Shown: one piece after another, positions 50,127 to 57,865 of the stretch
How the letters are laid out: each line of letters opens with the position of its first letter
Numbering within the stretch: the stretch's first letter is position 1
The notes under the pieces: model-generated
What the model saw: the letters and a program-made list of their open reading frames with translations, nothing else
Database searches by the model: none
What the model was told of the DNA's origin: nothing
DNA from: AC-32 sp963717475
Lineage (GTDB): Bacteria > Actinomycetota > Thermoleophilia > Gaiellales > Gaiellaceae
Direction of reading: 5' to 3'
NCBI GenBank assembly: GCA_963717475.1
Contig: OY970337.1
Span: forward strand, 2,294,001-2,358,000
Length of the DNA stretch: 64,000 bases
Position numbers and translations under genes: made by a program

Positions 50127-51632
50127 ATGGATTGGCTGGTCGTTTTCCGCGACGAGTTCGCGAACTGGTTGCCGCTGCTCTTCGCGGTGATGCTGATCCT
50201 GATGGTCTACATCCTCTGGCGCACCCTCCAGGTGATGCCGAAGGTGACCGCCGCGAAGACGATCACCTCCAGCTCGAAAGTCTCGTGGGACGACGTCGCC
50301 GGCCTCGACGAGGCCAAGGGGGAGCTGCACGAGGTGATCGACTTCCTGCGCGACCCCGAGCGCTTCGGCCGGCTGGGCGCGCGCGTCCCGAAGGGGATTC
50401 TGCTCTACGGGCCACCCGGCACCGGCAAGACGCTGCTCGCCAAGGCGATCGCCAGCGAGGCGGGCGCGAAGTTCTTCGCCCAGAGCGCGTCGGCGTTCGT
50501 CGAGATGTTCGCCGGCCTCGGTGCCGCGCGCATCCGGAAGCTTTTCGAAGAGGCCCGCAAGCACGCGCCCGCGATCATCTTCATCGACGAGCTCGACGCG
50601 GTCGGCGCGCAGCGCACCGGCCACGGGTTCTCGCGCGAGCAGGACCAGACGCTGAACCAGCTGCTCGTAGAGCTGGACGGCTTCGAGGCGCGTGAGCAAG
50701 TGATCGTGATGGGCGCGTCCAACCGGCTCCAGGACCTCGATGCCGCCCTACTCAGGCCGGGCCGCTTCGACCGCCAGGTGCTCGTCGCCGCGCCGGACCT
50801 CGCGGGCCGCGAGGCGATTCTCGTCGTCCACACGCGCGGCAAGCCGCTCGGGGAGGACGTCGACCTCATGTCGGTCGCGCGCCAGACGGCCGGCCTGACC
50901 GGCGCGGAGCTCGAGAACATCGCCAACGAGGCAGCGATCTTCGCCGGCCGCACCGGCCAGAAGGAGCTACTGCAGGCCGACTTCGAGAACGCGATGGAAC
51001 GGGTAGTCGCAGGGCTTCAGCAGCGCAAGGTCATGACCGAGAAGGAGCGGCGCATCGTCGCCTACCACGAGGCCGGCCACGCGATCATGTCGCACCTGAC
51101 CGGCGATCTGCTCCCGGTGCACAAGGTCACGATCGTCTCGCGCGGAAGCGCGCTCGGCTACACGCTCAACCTGCCGAGCGAGGAGCGCTACCTGCACACG
51201 ACCGAAGAGTTCGAGGACCTGCTCAAGGTCTACCTCGCCGGTCGCGCGGCCGAGCAGGTCGTGTTCGGGCGGATCACCAACGGCGCCGCCAACGACCTCG
51301 AGAAGGCGACCGAGCTCGCCCGTGCGATGGTCTTCGACTACGGGATGTCGAATGCGACCACCTCGCGGACGATGCGCGCCGACAACTACGCGCTCTCGGA
51401 GGAGACGAAGGCGGTTCGCGACCACGAGCAGGCCCGCCTCACCGACGAGGCCTTCGCCGAGGCGATTCGTCTCCTGCAGAAACACCGCGCCTCCCTCGAC
51501 CGGATCGCGCTCGCCTTGCTCGACAAGGAGACGCTCGACAAGGACGAGCTCGCGCAGCTGCTCGATGGGATCGAGGCCGAGTACCAGTCCTCCGAGACTG
51601 TCGGCACGGTTCGAATCGTCGCAGCGGACTAA
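50127..51632 (+). CDS. FtsH-like AAA zinc metalloprotease, single membrane helix
   Basis: A 501-residue ATP-dependent protease. One N-terminal helix (LPLLFAVMLILMVYILW) is followed by the AAA module: VSWDDVAGLDEAKGEL, Walker A GPPGTGKT, pore loop FVEMFAGLG, Walker B IIFIDELDAVG, second region LLRPGRFDRQV. The M41 peptidase has HEAGH at 314-318 and a likely third ligand in ANDLEKATE. It lacks the second helix and periplasmic domain of canonical FtsH and is about 100-140 residues shorter. It is probably a paralogue with a specialised role. Confidence 0.9.
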   Translation: MDWLVVFRDEFANWLPLLFAVMLILMVYILWRTLQVMPKVTAAKTITSSSKVSWDDVAGLDEAKGELHEVIDFLRDPERFGRLGARVPKGILLYGPPGTGKTLLAKAIASEAGAKFFAQSASAFVEMFAGLGAARIRKLFEEARKHAPAIIFIDELDAVGAQRTGHGFSREQDQTLNQLLVELDGFEAREQVIVMGASNRLQDLDAALLRPGRFDRQVLVAAPDLAGREAILVVHTRGKPLGEDVDLMSVARQTAGLTGAELENIANEAAIFAGRTGQKELLQADFENAMERVVAGLQQRKVMTEKERRIVAYHEAGHAIMSHLTGDLLPVHKVTIVSRGSALGYTLNLPSEERYLHTTEEFEDLLKVYLAGRAAEQVVFGRITNGAANDLEKATELARAMVFDYGMSNATTSRTMRADNYALSEETKAVRDHEQARLTDEAFAEAIRLLQKHRASLDRIALALLDKETLDKDELAQLLDGIEAEYQSSETVGTVRIVAAD

Positions 51633-51639
51633 GGAGGGC

Positions 51640-51645
51640 TAGCAT
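51640..51645 (+). promoter_or_regulatory. -10 element TAGCAT upstream of the epimerase gene
   Basis: The hexamer ends 7 bases before the GTG at 51653; a GGAGG at 51632-51636 is too far from the start to act as a ribosome binding site. Confidence 0.35.
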
Positions 51646-51652
51646 CGCCCGC

Positions 51653-52057
51653 GTGGACCCGCGCGGAATTCACCACCTCGGCGTCGCCGTCGCCGATCTC
51701 GACGAGGCGGTCGCGACCTACGAGCGTCTGCTCGGCGCGGAGCTGGAGCACCGCGAGCTGGTGCCGGACCAGGGCGTCGAGGCCGCGTCGCTGCGCGTCG
51801 GCGCGGGCCGCGTCGAGCTGCTGGCCTCGCTCGGAGAGGAGACGCCGGTCGGCAAGTTCCTCGCAAAGCGTGGCCCCGGCATGCACCACGTCGCCTACGA
51901 GGTCGAGGATGTCGGCGAGGCGCTCGGCGAGCTCTCCGCGCAGGGGGCGGAGCTGATCGACGAGCAACCGCGGCAGGGCATGTTCGGGCTCGAGGTCGCG
52001 TTCGTCCATCCAGACTCGATGCACGGCGTTCTCGCGGAGATCGTGAGCGGTGGCTGA
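51653..52057 (+). CDS. mce: Methylmalonyl-CoA epimerase (VOC/glyoxalase fold)
   Basis: A 134-residue vicinal-oxygen-chelate protein. The pattern IHHLGVAVADLDEAVATYERLLGAE, VELLASLGEETPVGKFLAKRGPGMHHVAYEVEDV and IDEQPRQGMFGLEVAFVHPDSMHGVLAEIV matches methylmalonyl-CoA epimerase, including the metal His and Glu. It acts in propionate metabolism between propionyl-CoA carboxylase and the mutase; those genes are not in the window. Confidence 0.9.
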   Translation: MDPRGIHHLGVAVADLDEAVATYERLLGAELEHRELVPDQGVEAASLRVGAGRVELLASLGEETPVGKFLAKRGPGMHHVAYEVEDVGEALGELSAQGAELIDEQPRQGMFGLEVAFVHPDSMHGVLAEIVSGG

Positions 52058-52280
52058 CGAGCGGGTCAGGGTCGAGGTCGCTTTCGACGGCGGCCAGGTG
52101 CTCTCCGTGCTCGTGGCCGCCGACGCGGCCGAGGAGCTGGAGCGCGCGCTCGGCGGTGCCGCAGGCGCAGGCTCCTGCGCCCTCGAGGCGGAAGACGGGC
52201 GCTACGTGATCGCCCTCGGCAAGGTCGTCTACGTCAAGCGTTTCATGCGGGAATCCCGCGTCGGCTTCACCCCGAGTTAA
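52050..52280 (+). CDS. Small hypothetical protein, 76 aa (possibly DUF3107-like)
   Basis: A small beta-rich protein: VRVEVAFDGGQVLSVLVAADAAEELERAL, then ALEAEDGRYVIALGKVVYVKRFMRESRVGF. The layout (two strands, a helix, two strands, final VGF) resembles DUF3107, but I cannot confirm the family. The GTG overlaps the end of the epimerase gene by 8 bases, so it is coupled to it. Confidence 0.65.
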   Translation: MADERVRVEVAFDGGQVLSVLVAADAAEELERALGGAAGAGSCALEAEDGRYVIALGKVVYVKRFMRESRVGFTPS

Positions 52281-52298
52281 AGCCGCGGGATTGCGGGC

Positions 52299-52874
52299 AT
52301 GCCTACTTCCATGGCGGCGAGCGCGCCGAATGCGACTGCGCAGGCCGATGTGCGTGCGCTGGTCGCGCGCGCTCAGGCAGGCGAGCGGGCTGCGCTCGAG
52401 GAGCTGTACCTGCTCCACTTCGACCGCATCTACAGCTACCTGCACCTGAGCGTCGGAAACCGGCACGACGCCGAGGACCTGACCACGCAGACGTTCCTGA
52501 AGATGCTCGAGGCGATCGGCCGCTTCCGCTGGCAGTCGGCGCCGTTCTCAGCCTGGCTCTTCCGGATCGCGCACAACCTGGCGATGGACCACTTCCGCGC
52601 GACGAAGCGGTGGCAGCCGGAGGAAGAGGTCCCGGAGCCCGTCGAGGCCGAGAGCTCTGCCGAGGAAGCCGCGCTCCACTCGATCGGCCGCAAGAGCATG
52701 CTGCAGCTGATCGAGAACCTCTCCCACGAGCAGCAGCAGGTGCTCACGCTCAAGTTCGTCTTCAACTTCTCGAACGGCGAGGCCGCCGCGATCCTCGGCA
52801 AGACCGAGGGCGCGGTGAAGTCGCTGCAGCACCGCGCGCTCGCCTCCCTGCAGAAGCAGATCTCGTCAAGCTAG
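52299..52874 (+). CDS. RNA polymerase sigma factor, ECF type
   Basis: A 191-residue two-domain sigma factor. Region 2 is LYLLHFDRIYSYLHLSVGNRHDAEDLTTQTFLKML with FSAWLFRIAHNLAMDHFR (the -10 recognition helix). Region 4 is LIENLSHEQQQVLTLKFVFNFSNGEAAAILGKTEGAVKSLQHRALASL. No anti-sigma gene is adjacent, so its control is unclear. The ATG at 52314 is an alternative start 15 bases in. Confidence 0.92.
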   Translation: MPTSMAASAPNATAQADVRALVARAQAGERAALEELYLLHFDRIYSYLHLSVGNRHDAEDLTTQTFLKMLEAIGRFRWQSAPFSAWLFRIAHNLAMDHFRATKRWQPEEEVPEPVEAESSAEEAALHSIGRKSMLQLIENLSHEQQQVLTLKFVFNFSNGEAAAILGKTEGAVKSLQHRALASLQKQISSS

Positions 52875-52878
52875 CGGC

Positions 52879-53781
52879 GTGCTGCGCGTAGGAATCGTCG
52901 GGCTGCCGGGCTCGGGCCGGTCGACGCTGTTCGCCGCGCTGACCGGCGGGCAGGGGCCGGTCGGTACGGTGCCGATCCCGGACGAGCGGCTCGAGCCGGT
53001 CGCCGTGATCGAGAGCTCCGCCAAGATCACGCCGGTCGCGCTCGAGGTCGTCGACGTGCCGGGAACCGGGCCTGCGCTCCTCGGGAACCTGCGCCAGATG
53101 GACGCGTTGCTCGGCGTCGTCGACGCGTTCTCCGGGACGCGCGACACGGCAGCCGACCGTGAGGCTCTGCTGCTGGAAATGGTCGTCGCCGACCGAGACC
53201 ACGTCGAGGGCCGGCTCGAGCGGGTGCGGACGCAGGCGAAGTCGGGCGACCCCCGGTTGCGCGAGGAGGTCGCCGAGCTCGAGCGGGTGCTCGCGCACGC
53301 GGAGGCCGGGCATCCGTTGTCCGAGTACCCGGGTCAGCTGCCGCGCGAGCTCGAGCCGCTGACGACCAAGCCGCTCGTCGCGATCGAGAACGGGCCGTCG
53401 GCAGTCGACCTCAAGCTCGAGGCCGAGCTCGCCGAGCTTCCGCCGGCGGAGGCCGCCGAGTTCAGGGAGGGCCCGTCCGCGCTCGAGTCGGTGCTGCGGG
53501 ACGTCTTCGCGGGGGCGGACCTGATCACGTTCTTCACCGCCGGGCCGACCGAGACGCGGGCCTGGACGCTGACGCGAGGGCAGACCGCGCTCGACGCGGC
53601 CGAGGCGATTCACACCGACATCGCACGGGGCTTCATCCGCTGCGAGGTGATCCCGTGGGACGAGTTCGTCGAGGCCGGCACGCGCGCCGAGGCCCGGCGC
53701 CGGGGCCTCGAGCGCGTGGAAGGAAAGACCTACGTCGTCGCGGACGGTGACGTCTTGAACGTCCGCTTCAACGTCGGCTAG
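52879..53781 (+). CDS. Short YchF-like (Obg-related) protein with altered P-loop
   Basis: A 300-residue relative of the YchF/OLA1 ATPase. The N-terminus is VLRVGIVGLPGSGRSTLFAALTG, where the P-loop Lys is Arg14. The C-terminal TGS-like domain is well kept: FFTAGPTETRAWTLTRGQTALDAAEAIHTDIARGFIRCEVIPWDEFVEAG to VEGKTYVVADGDVLNVRFNV. It is about 60 residues shorter than YchF, and no NxxE or NKxD specificity motif is visible. It may bind nucleotide weakly or not at all. A canonical YchF is expected elsewhere in the genome. Confidence 0.85.
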   Translation: MLRVGIVGLPGSGRSTLFAALTGGQGPVGTVPIPDERLEPVAVIESSAKITPVALEVVDVPGTGPALLGNLRQMDALLGVVDAFSGTRDTAADREALLLEMVVADRDHVEGRLERVRTQAKSGDPRLREEVAELERVLAHAEAGHPLSEYPGQLPRELEPLTTKPLVAIENGPSAVDLKLEAELAELPPAEAAEFREGPSALESVLRDVFAGADLITFFTAGPTETRAWTLTRGQTALDAAEAIHTDIARGFIRCEVIPWDEFVEAGTRAEARRRGLERVEGKTYVVADGDVLNVRFNVG

Positions 53782-53825
53782 CAGCAGCCGCCGCCGCAGC
53801 AACCGCCACCATCGCAGCAGCTCAT
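53778..53825 (-). CDS. Candidate Cys/Gly-rich micropeptide (15 aa) divergent to arsR
   Basis: The frame reads MSCCDGGGCCGGGCC and ends in TAG. Three Cys-Cys pairs separated by Gly make up 6 of 15 residues. A strong Shine-Dalgarno AAAGGAGG (53837-53830) lies 4 bases before the ATG, unusual in a region where most starts look leaderless. A TATCAT -10 at 53852-53857 would give a leader of about 20 bases. It shares a 47-base regulatory gap with arsR. Vicinal Cys pairs bind As(III) and other thiophilic metals, so a metalloid-buffering role is plausible. The frame is far below usual gene-calling limits, and its expression is unproven. Confidence 0.5.
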   Translation of the reverse strand: MSCCDGGGCCGGGCC

Positions 53826-53851
53826 GCGTCCTCCTTTCGTCGCTTGTCCGC

Positions 53852-53880
53852 ATGATACATTGATGGACATCGATGCAAGC
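53852..53880. promoter_or_regulatory. Bidirectional ars promoter with candidate ArsR operator
   Basis: TACATT (53856-53861) lies 11 bases before the arsR ATG, and TATCAT on the other strand (53857-53852) faces the micropeptide. The overlapping TTG-ATGGACAT-CGATGCAA stretch has partial dyad symmetry (CATTGATG and CATCGATG), as expected of an ArsR/SmtB operator. Binding is inference. Confidence 0.4.
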
Positions 53881-54202
53881 TCTTCCTGTCATCAACCAGC
53901 CGTGTTGCGCGCCGGGTGCGCCTCCCCTCGCGCGGGCCGAAGCCGAGAGGCTCGCGGCGCGGTTCAAGGCGCTCGGGGATCCGGCTCGCGTCGAGATCGT
54001 CAACCGGCTCGCAGGCGCTGACGAGGTCTGCGTGTGCCGCCTGGACATCGGCCTCTCGCAGCCGACCGTCTCGCACCACCTGCGAGTTCTGCGCGAGGCC
54101 GGGCTGGTCGAGGTCGCACGCAAGCGCGGAACGTGGGTCTACTACCGGCTCGTGCCCGAGGCCGTCGAGCAGCTCGCCTTCGCGCTCGGCGGGACCGCGT
54201 GA
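53873..54202 (+). CDS. arsR: ArsR/SmtB-family metalloregulator (As(III)-sensing type)
   Basis: A 109-residue winged-helix repressor. It carries two kinds of thiol site: an N-terminal vicinal pair Cys11-Cys12 (QPCCAPG) and the helix-3 motif EVCVCRLD with Cys53 and Cys55, equivalent to ELCVCDL of classical ArsR. The recognition helix is LSQPTVSHHLRVLREAGLVE. It should release the operator on binding arsenite or antimonite. It is coupled to arsC through GTGA and divergent from a Cys-rich micropeptide. Confidence 0.92.
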   Translation: MQALPVINQPCCAPGAPPLARAEAERLAARFKALGDPARVEIVNRLAGADEVCVCRLDIGLSQPTVSHHLRVLREAGLVEVARKRGTWVYYRLVPEAVEQLAFALGGTA

Positions 54203-54576
54203 GCCCGCCGCGCGTCCTCTTCGTCTGCGTCCAGAATGCCGGGCGCTCTCAGCTGGCGCAGGCGCTCTACGAGCGTCGCGGCGGCGAAGCGCGGTCGGCC
54301 GGATCGAAGCCTGCCGAGCGCGTGCACCCCGAGGTCGTCGAGGTGCTGCGGGAGGTGGGCATCGACATCGAAGGCCGCGAGCCGCGCGGGATCTCGCGCG
54401 ACGATGTCGAGTGGACGGACCTCGTGGTGACGATGGGCTGCGGCGACGCGTGCCCGGTGCTGCCGGGGAAGCGCTACGTGGACTGGGAGCTGCCCGATCC
54501 GTCGGAGATGTCGCTCGACCAGGTACGCGCGCTGCGCGACGAGATCGAACGCCGAGTCAGTCGACTGGACGCGTAG
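54199..54576 (+). CDS. arsC: Arsenate reductase, low-molecular-weight phosphatase type
   Basis: A 125-residue thioredoxin-coupled arsenate reductase. The P-loop is FVCVQNAGRSQLAQ (CX5R with Ser), and the redox Cys pair lies in VTMGCGDACPVLPG, with VDWELPDPSEMSLDQVRALRDEIERRV at the end. It reduces arsenate to arsenite. No efflux pump (Acr3 or ArsB) or ArsM is adjacent, so export must be encoded elsewhere. The 3' end overlaps the YhaM-like gene by 20 bases. Confidence 0.92.
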   Translation: MSPPRVLFVCVQNAGRSQLAQALYERRGGEARSAGSKPAERVHPEVVEVLREVGIDIEGREPRGISRDDVEWTDLVVTMGCGDACPVLPGKRYVDWELPDPSEMSLDQVRALRDEIERRVSRLDA

Positions 54577-55381
54577 CCGCCGTAGCGTCGAGCTGGTTCG
54601 CGTGGTAGAGGACTGACGCCTCCGCCGTGCGGGCGGCCCTTGCGTCGTGGTGCACGGCGACCGCGTGCAAGAGCTCGGCACGCGCGTTGGACGCGAGCGC
54701 CGTGGAGCGCTCCTCGATCAGACGCAGCCCGAGGTGGACGTGGCCGAGCAGTCGGCCCTCTTCGGTCTGCCGGAAGGTCGGCCCGCGCTCGAGCTCGCGT
54801 GTGCGGCCCACGTCGTGGAGCAGCGCAGCCGCCAACAGCAGATCCACCCGCAGGCGCGGGTGCAGCTGCGCCGCTTCTCGGCAGAGGGTCGCGACGCCGA
54901 CCGTGTGCTCGAGGAGACCGCCTGCGTACGAGTGGTGAGTCTCGGCCGCCGGCAGCCCCCGCAGCGCCGCGCGCAGCGGCTCGTCCGCCAGGAAACGGCC
55001 GACCGTCTCGCGGAGCCCGTCGTGCGAGATCTCGCTCGCGAGGAACTCGAGGAAGCCGTCCAGCTCCGCAGCGTCGCGGCGCATCGCCGGCGCGAGCTCG
55101 GCCGGGTCGGCCTCTGCCGCCTCCAGGGAGCGCACGTCCAGCTGCAGCCGGTCGCGGAACTTCTCGACCCTGCCGAGCACGTGAACGGCGTCGCCCTCGC
55201 CGAAGCGGCCGTCGAGCAACTCGACGTCCGACCAGACGCGCGCTTCGATCCGCCCGCTGGGGTCGACGAGCTCGAGGGCGAGGTAGGAGGCGCCGGCCTT
55301 CGTGCGCCGCCGCTCCTTGCGCGCGACGGCGTAAACGCCCTCGACGACTCGGTCCTCGGCGAGGGATGCAATCGCGCTCAC
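54557..55381 (-). CDS. YhaM-like 3'-5' exoribonuclease (OB-fold plus HD domain)
   Basis: A 274-residue protein with an N-terminal OB-fold (SYLALELVDPSGRIEARVW, VHVLGRVEKFRDRLQLDV) and an HD phosphohydrolase domain with H-HD-D: HHSYAGGLLEHTVGVA, LLLAAALLHDVGR, LLHAVAVHHDARA. The arrangement matches YhaM, an exonuclease acting on RNA and single-stranded DNA. The length is slightly below the 310 or so residues of YhaM. The start is GTG. It is divergent from the DUF1015 gene. Confidence 0.85.
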   Translation of the reverse strand: MSAIASLAEDRVVEGVYAVARKERRRTKAGASYLALELVDPSGRIEARVWSDVELLDGRFGEGDAVHVLGRVEKFRDRLQLDVRSLEAAEADPAELAPAMRRDAAELDGFLEFLASEISHDGLRETVGRFLADEPLRAALRGLPAAETHHSYAGGLLEHTVGVATLCREAAQLHPRLRVDLLLAAALLHDVGRTRELERGPTFRQTEEGRLLGHVHLGLRLIEERSTALASNARAELLHAVAVHHDARAARTAEASVLYHANQLDATAATRPVD

Positions 55382-55386
55382 GCTGA

Positions 55387-55392
55387 TAGTTT
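55387..55392 (+). promoter_or_regulatory. -10 element TAGTTT upstream of the DUF1015 gene
   Basis: The hexamer ends 7 bases before the ATG at 55400, consistent with leaderless transcription. Confidence 0.35.
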
Positions 55393-55399
55393 CACGGCC

Positions 55400-56486
55400 A
55401 TGGCGGATGTCCGGCCGTTCCGTGCGGTGCGCTATGACGAGACCGTCGCGGGGCCGCTCGCCGAGCTCGTCGCGCCTCCGTACGACGTGATCTCTCCCGA
55501 CGAGCGCGAGGGCTTTCTCGCAAAGAGCCCGCACAACGTCGTCCACTTGACGCTCCCCGCAGAGGAGGCCGAAGCCCGCCGGCTCTGGGACGACTGGCGC
55601 GCCGACGGCGTCCTGGTCAACGAGCCGGAGCCCGGCTTCTGGTGGCTTTCGCAGGACTACGTTGGCCCGGACGGGGTCGGGCGCACGCGCGAAGGGGTGG
55701 TCGCCGCGCTGACGGCCGAGCCCTACGAGCGGCGCGTCGTCCTGCCGCACGAGCGGACGCACCGCGGGCCGAAGGAAGGGCGCCTGCGCCTCATGCGCGA
55801 GGTCGAAGCCCAGCTCGAGCCGCTCTTTTTCCTCTACGAGGGCGAGCCGCCGGCGCGGCGGCCGGACCGCGAGCCCGACATCGAGGTCGAGGGCGCACGC
55901 CTCTGGCGCCTCCCGCCCGACGGGATCCAGGAGGCCTTCACCGACAGGCAGCTCCTGATCGCGGACGGACACCACCGCTACGAGACCGCGCTGGCCTACA
56001 GGCCCGACGTCGAGGTGCTCGCCGTGCTCGTCAGCCTCGACGATCCCGGCCTGATGATCTTCCCGACGCACCGCGTCTTCGAGCGCGCCCCGCCGAGCAG
56101 CTGCCGAGCAGCTCGCCGAGCAGCTCGCCGCCGAGGAGACGCTGCCGGATCCGGAGAGGGCCCTCGAGGCGCTCGAGCGCGTCCCGCACGACCGGGCCGC
56201 AGCGGTCGTCTACCGGGACGGGCGTTCCGAGCTGGCCGTCGACGGGAACGAGCTCGACGTGCAGCTCGTCGACCGCCTCGGCCACGAGGGCATCAGCTAC
56301 ACCCCGGACTGGCAGCAGGCCGTGCGCGCAGTCGACTCGGGCGAGGCCGAGGTCGCGGTGTTGATGCGCCCGACGAGGATCGAGGACGTCTTCGCCGTCG
56401 CCAAGCGCGGCGAGACGATGCCGCAGAAGAGCACCTACTTCTATCCGAAGCTCGTCTCGGGCCTGCTCTTCCTGCCTCTTGCGTGA
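55400..56486 (+). CDS. DUF1015 family protein, frame break in a short tandem repeat
   Basis: DUF1015 proteins are cytosolic, with a serine-kinase-like fold in some members. The first part has VRPFRAVRYDETVAGPLAELVAPPYDVISPDERE, HRGPKEGRLRLMREVEAQLEPLFFLY and LIADGHHRYETALAY, the family hallmark. After about 56090 the protein changes frame and continues LAEQLAAEETLPDPERALEALE through MRPTRIEDVFAVAKRGETMPQKSTYFYPKLVSGLLF. The break lies in a (GCCGAGCAGCTC)-type repeat whose first unit lacks one base. Restoring it gives an intact protein. Confidence 0.85.
56092..56126 (+). repeat. Short tandem repeat (GCCGAGCAGCT(C) x3) at the DUF1015 frame break
   Basis: Units of 11, 12 and 12 bases encode repeated AEQL. 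The 11-base unit causes the frame change. Confidence 0.8.
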
Positions 56487-57270
56487 CGACTGGCTGAGCG
56501 TCTGCCGCGAGGCGGTCGCGGACGTGCACGGCGTGCTGCGCGAGCTTCCGACGCGTGACGAGCGCGAGGTCGTCGTCGGCGAGGGCGAGGGCGGGGACGA
56601 GACCACCGCGGTCGACGCCGAGGCCGAGAAGGTGATCCTCGCGCGGCTGCAGGCGATCGAGGGCGCGACGATCGTCTCGGAGGAGGTCGGCGAGATCCGG
56701 GGTGAGGGAAACCTGCGCATCGTCGTCGACCCGATCGACGGCTCGCTCAACGCCAAGCGCGGGATCCCGTTCTTCTCGCTCTCGATCGCGATCGCCGAGG
56801 GCGAGACGATGGACGACGTCGTCTTCGGGTTCGTGCACGACTTCGGCAGCGGCGAGGAGTGGACGGCCGAGCGCGGCGGGGGCGCATGGTTGAACGGTGG
56901 CGACCTCGGGCCGACGAAGCCGCGCGAGGAGATCGAGATCCTCTCGTTCGAGGCGACGCTCACCTCGTCGGTGGCCGAGAAGGCCGCTGCGATGGTCGGG
57001 CTCGCCTACCGGCTGCGGATCATGGGCTCGCTCGCGCTCTCGCTCTGCCACCTGGCGGCCGGGCGCGTGGACGCCGTCTGCTCGCTCAAGGGTGCGCGCG
57101 CCGTCGACATCGCCGCCGCGCAGCTGCTCGTGCGCGAGCGCGGTCTTGCGATCGACCTGCCGGAGGCGCCGCCCTTCGGCGAGGCGCCGCTCGACACCGA
57201 AGGCCGCTCGCGGGTCGTGGCCGCTGCGACGCCGGCGGTCGCCGCGGAGCTCTTCGCCCGGCTCCAGTGA
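56479..57270 (+). CDS. Inositol monophosphatase family protein
   Basis: A 263-residue Mg-dependent phosphatase of the IMPase/FBPase/CysQ superfamily. Metal-site motifs: VSEEVGEI (EE), VVDPIDGSLNAKRGIPFFSLSIAIA (DPIDGS), and the C-terminal GARAVDIAAAQLLVRERG (the GxxxWDxAA equivalent, where Trp is Val). That last change suggests a substrate other than inositol phosphate, as in archaeal bifunctional FBPase/IMPase enzymes. The TTG start lies inside the end of the DUF1015 gene. Confidence 0.85.
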   Translation: MRDDWLSVCREAVADVHGVLRELPTRDEREVVVGEGEGGDETTAVDAEAEKVILARLQAIEGATIVSEEVGEIRGEGNLRIVVDPIDGSLNAKRGIPFFSLSIAIAEGETMDDVVFGFVHDFGSGEEWTAERGGGAWLNGGDLGPTKPREEIEILSFEATLTSSVAEKAAAMVGLAYRLRIMGSLALSLCHLAAGRVDAVCSLKGARAVDIAAAQLLVRERGLAIDLPEAPPFGEAPLDTEGRSRVVAAATPAVAAELFARLQ

Positions 57271-57271
57271 T

Positions 57272-57865
57272 CTACGACGTGTGCACGGGATAGCGCAGAT
57301 GCGTAACACCCACACCAGTGACGACTGTCGGACTCCCAAGGACGACCGGTGTGCTCGCGAGGTCGTCGAACAGCCGCACTCCTGCGCCTAGCAACACGGC
57401 AGCCAGGTCGATGTGGATCTCGTCGAGCAGCCCGGCGTCCAGGATCTGCTGGATCGTTTGGGCGCCGTGCACTCCCACGGACTTCGGGCCGGCAGCCGAT
57501 TTCGCCTGGGCGACGGCGCTTTCGATGCCGTCGGTGACGAACTGGACTGTCGAGCCGGGCCGCGGCCAGCCGTCGGGCACCTGATGGGTGACGACGAAAG
57601 CGGGCACATCGAACGGGTGCTGGCCGCCCCAGCCGTCGGCGCGCTCGAACGTGCGCCGGCCGGTGAGCATGGCCCCGATCTCGGTCATGAGGCCTCTCAG
57701 GTGGTCGGCGCTCGGCTCCGAGACGTTGAACGTGAAGGCCGAGGTCGGTGTGGGGACCTCGACGTCGCCCGAGAAGTACCAGTCGAAGACTTCGTCCACC
57801 CCGTCGTTCTCGTCGGCGACGTACCCGTCGAGAGACATCGACATGAGTGCAATCACCTTGGTCAT
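57272..57865 (-). CDS. Dihydrofolate reductase family protein (RibD C-terminal-like)
   Basis: A 197-residue protein of the DHFR/RibD-C superfamily: VIALMSMSLDGYVADEND, MLTGRRTFERADGWGG, FVVTHQVPDGWPRPGSTVQFVTDGIESAV, GVHGAQTIQQILDAGLLDEIHIDLAAVLLGAGVRLFD. This subgroup is usually called pyrimidine reductase-like; the true substrate is unknown. The upstream TACGCT -10 lies 6 bases before the ATG in an inverted repeat shared with mrp. Confidence 0.88.
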   Translation of the reverse strand: MTKVIALMSMSLDGYVADENDGVDEVFDWYFSGDVEVPTPTSAFTFNVSEPSADHLRGLMTEIGAMLTGRRTFERADGWGGQHPFDVPAFVVTHQVPDGWPRPGSTVQFVTDGIESAVAQAKSAAGPKSVGVHGAQTIQQILDAGLLDEIHIDLAAVLLGAGVRLFDDLASTPVVLGSPTVVTGVGVTHLRYPVHTS

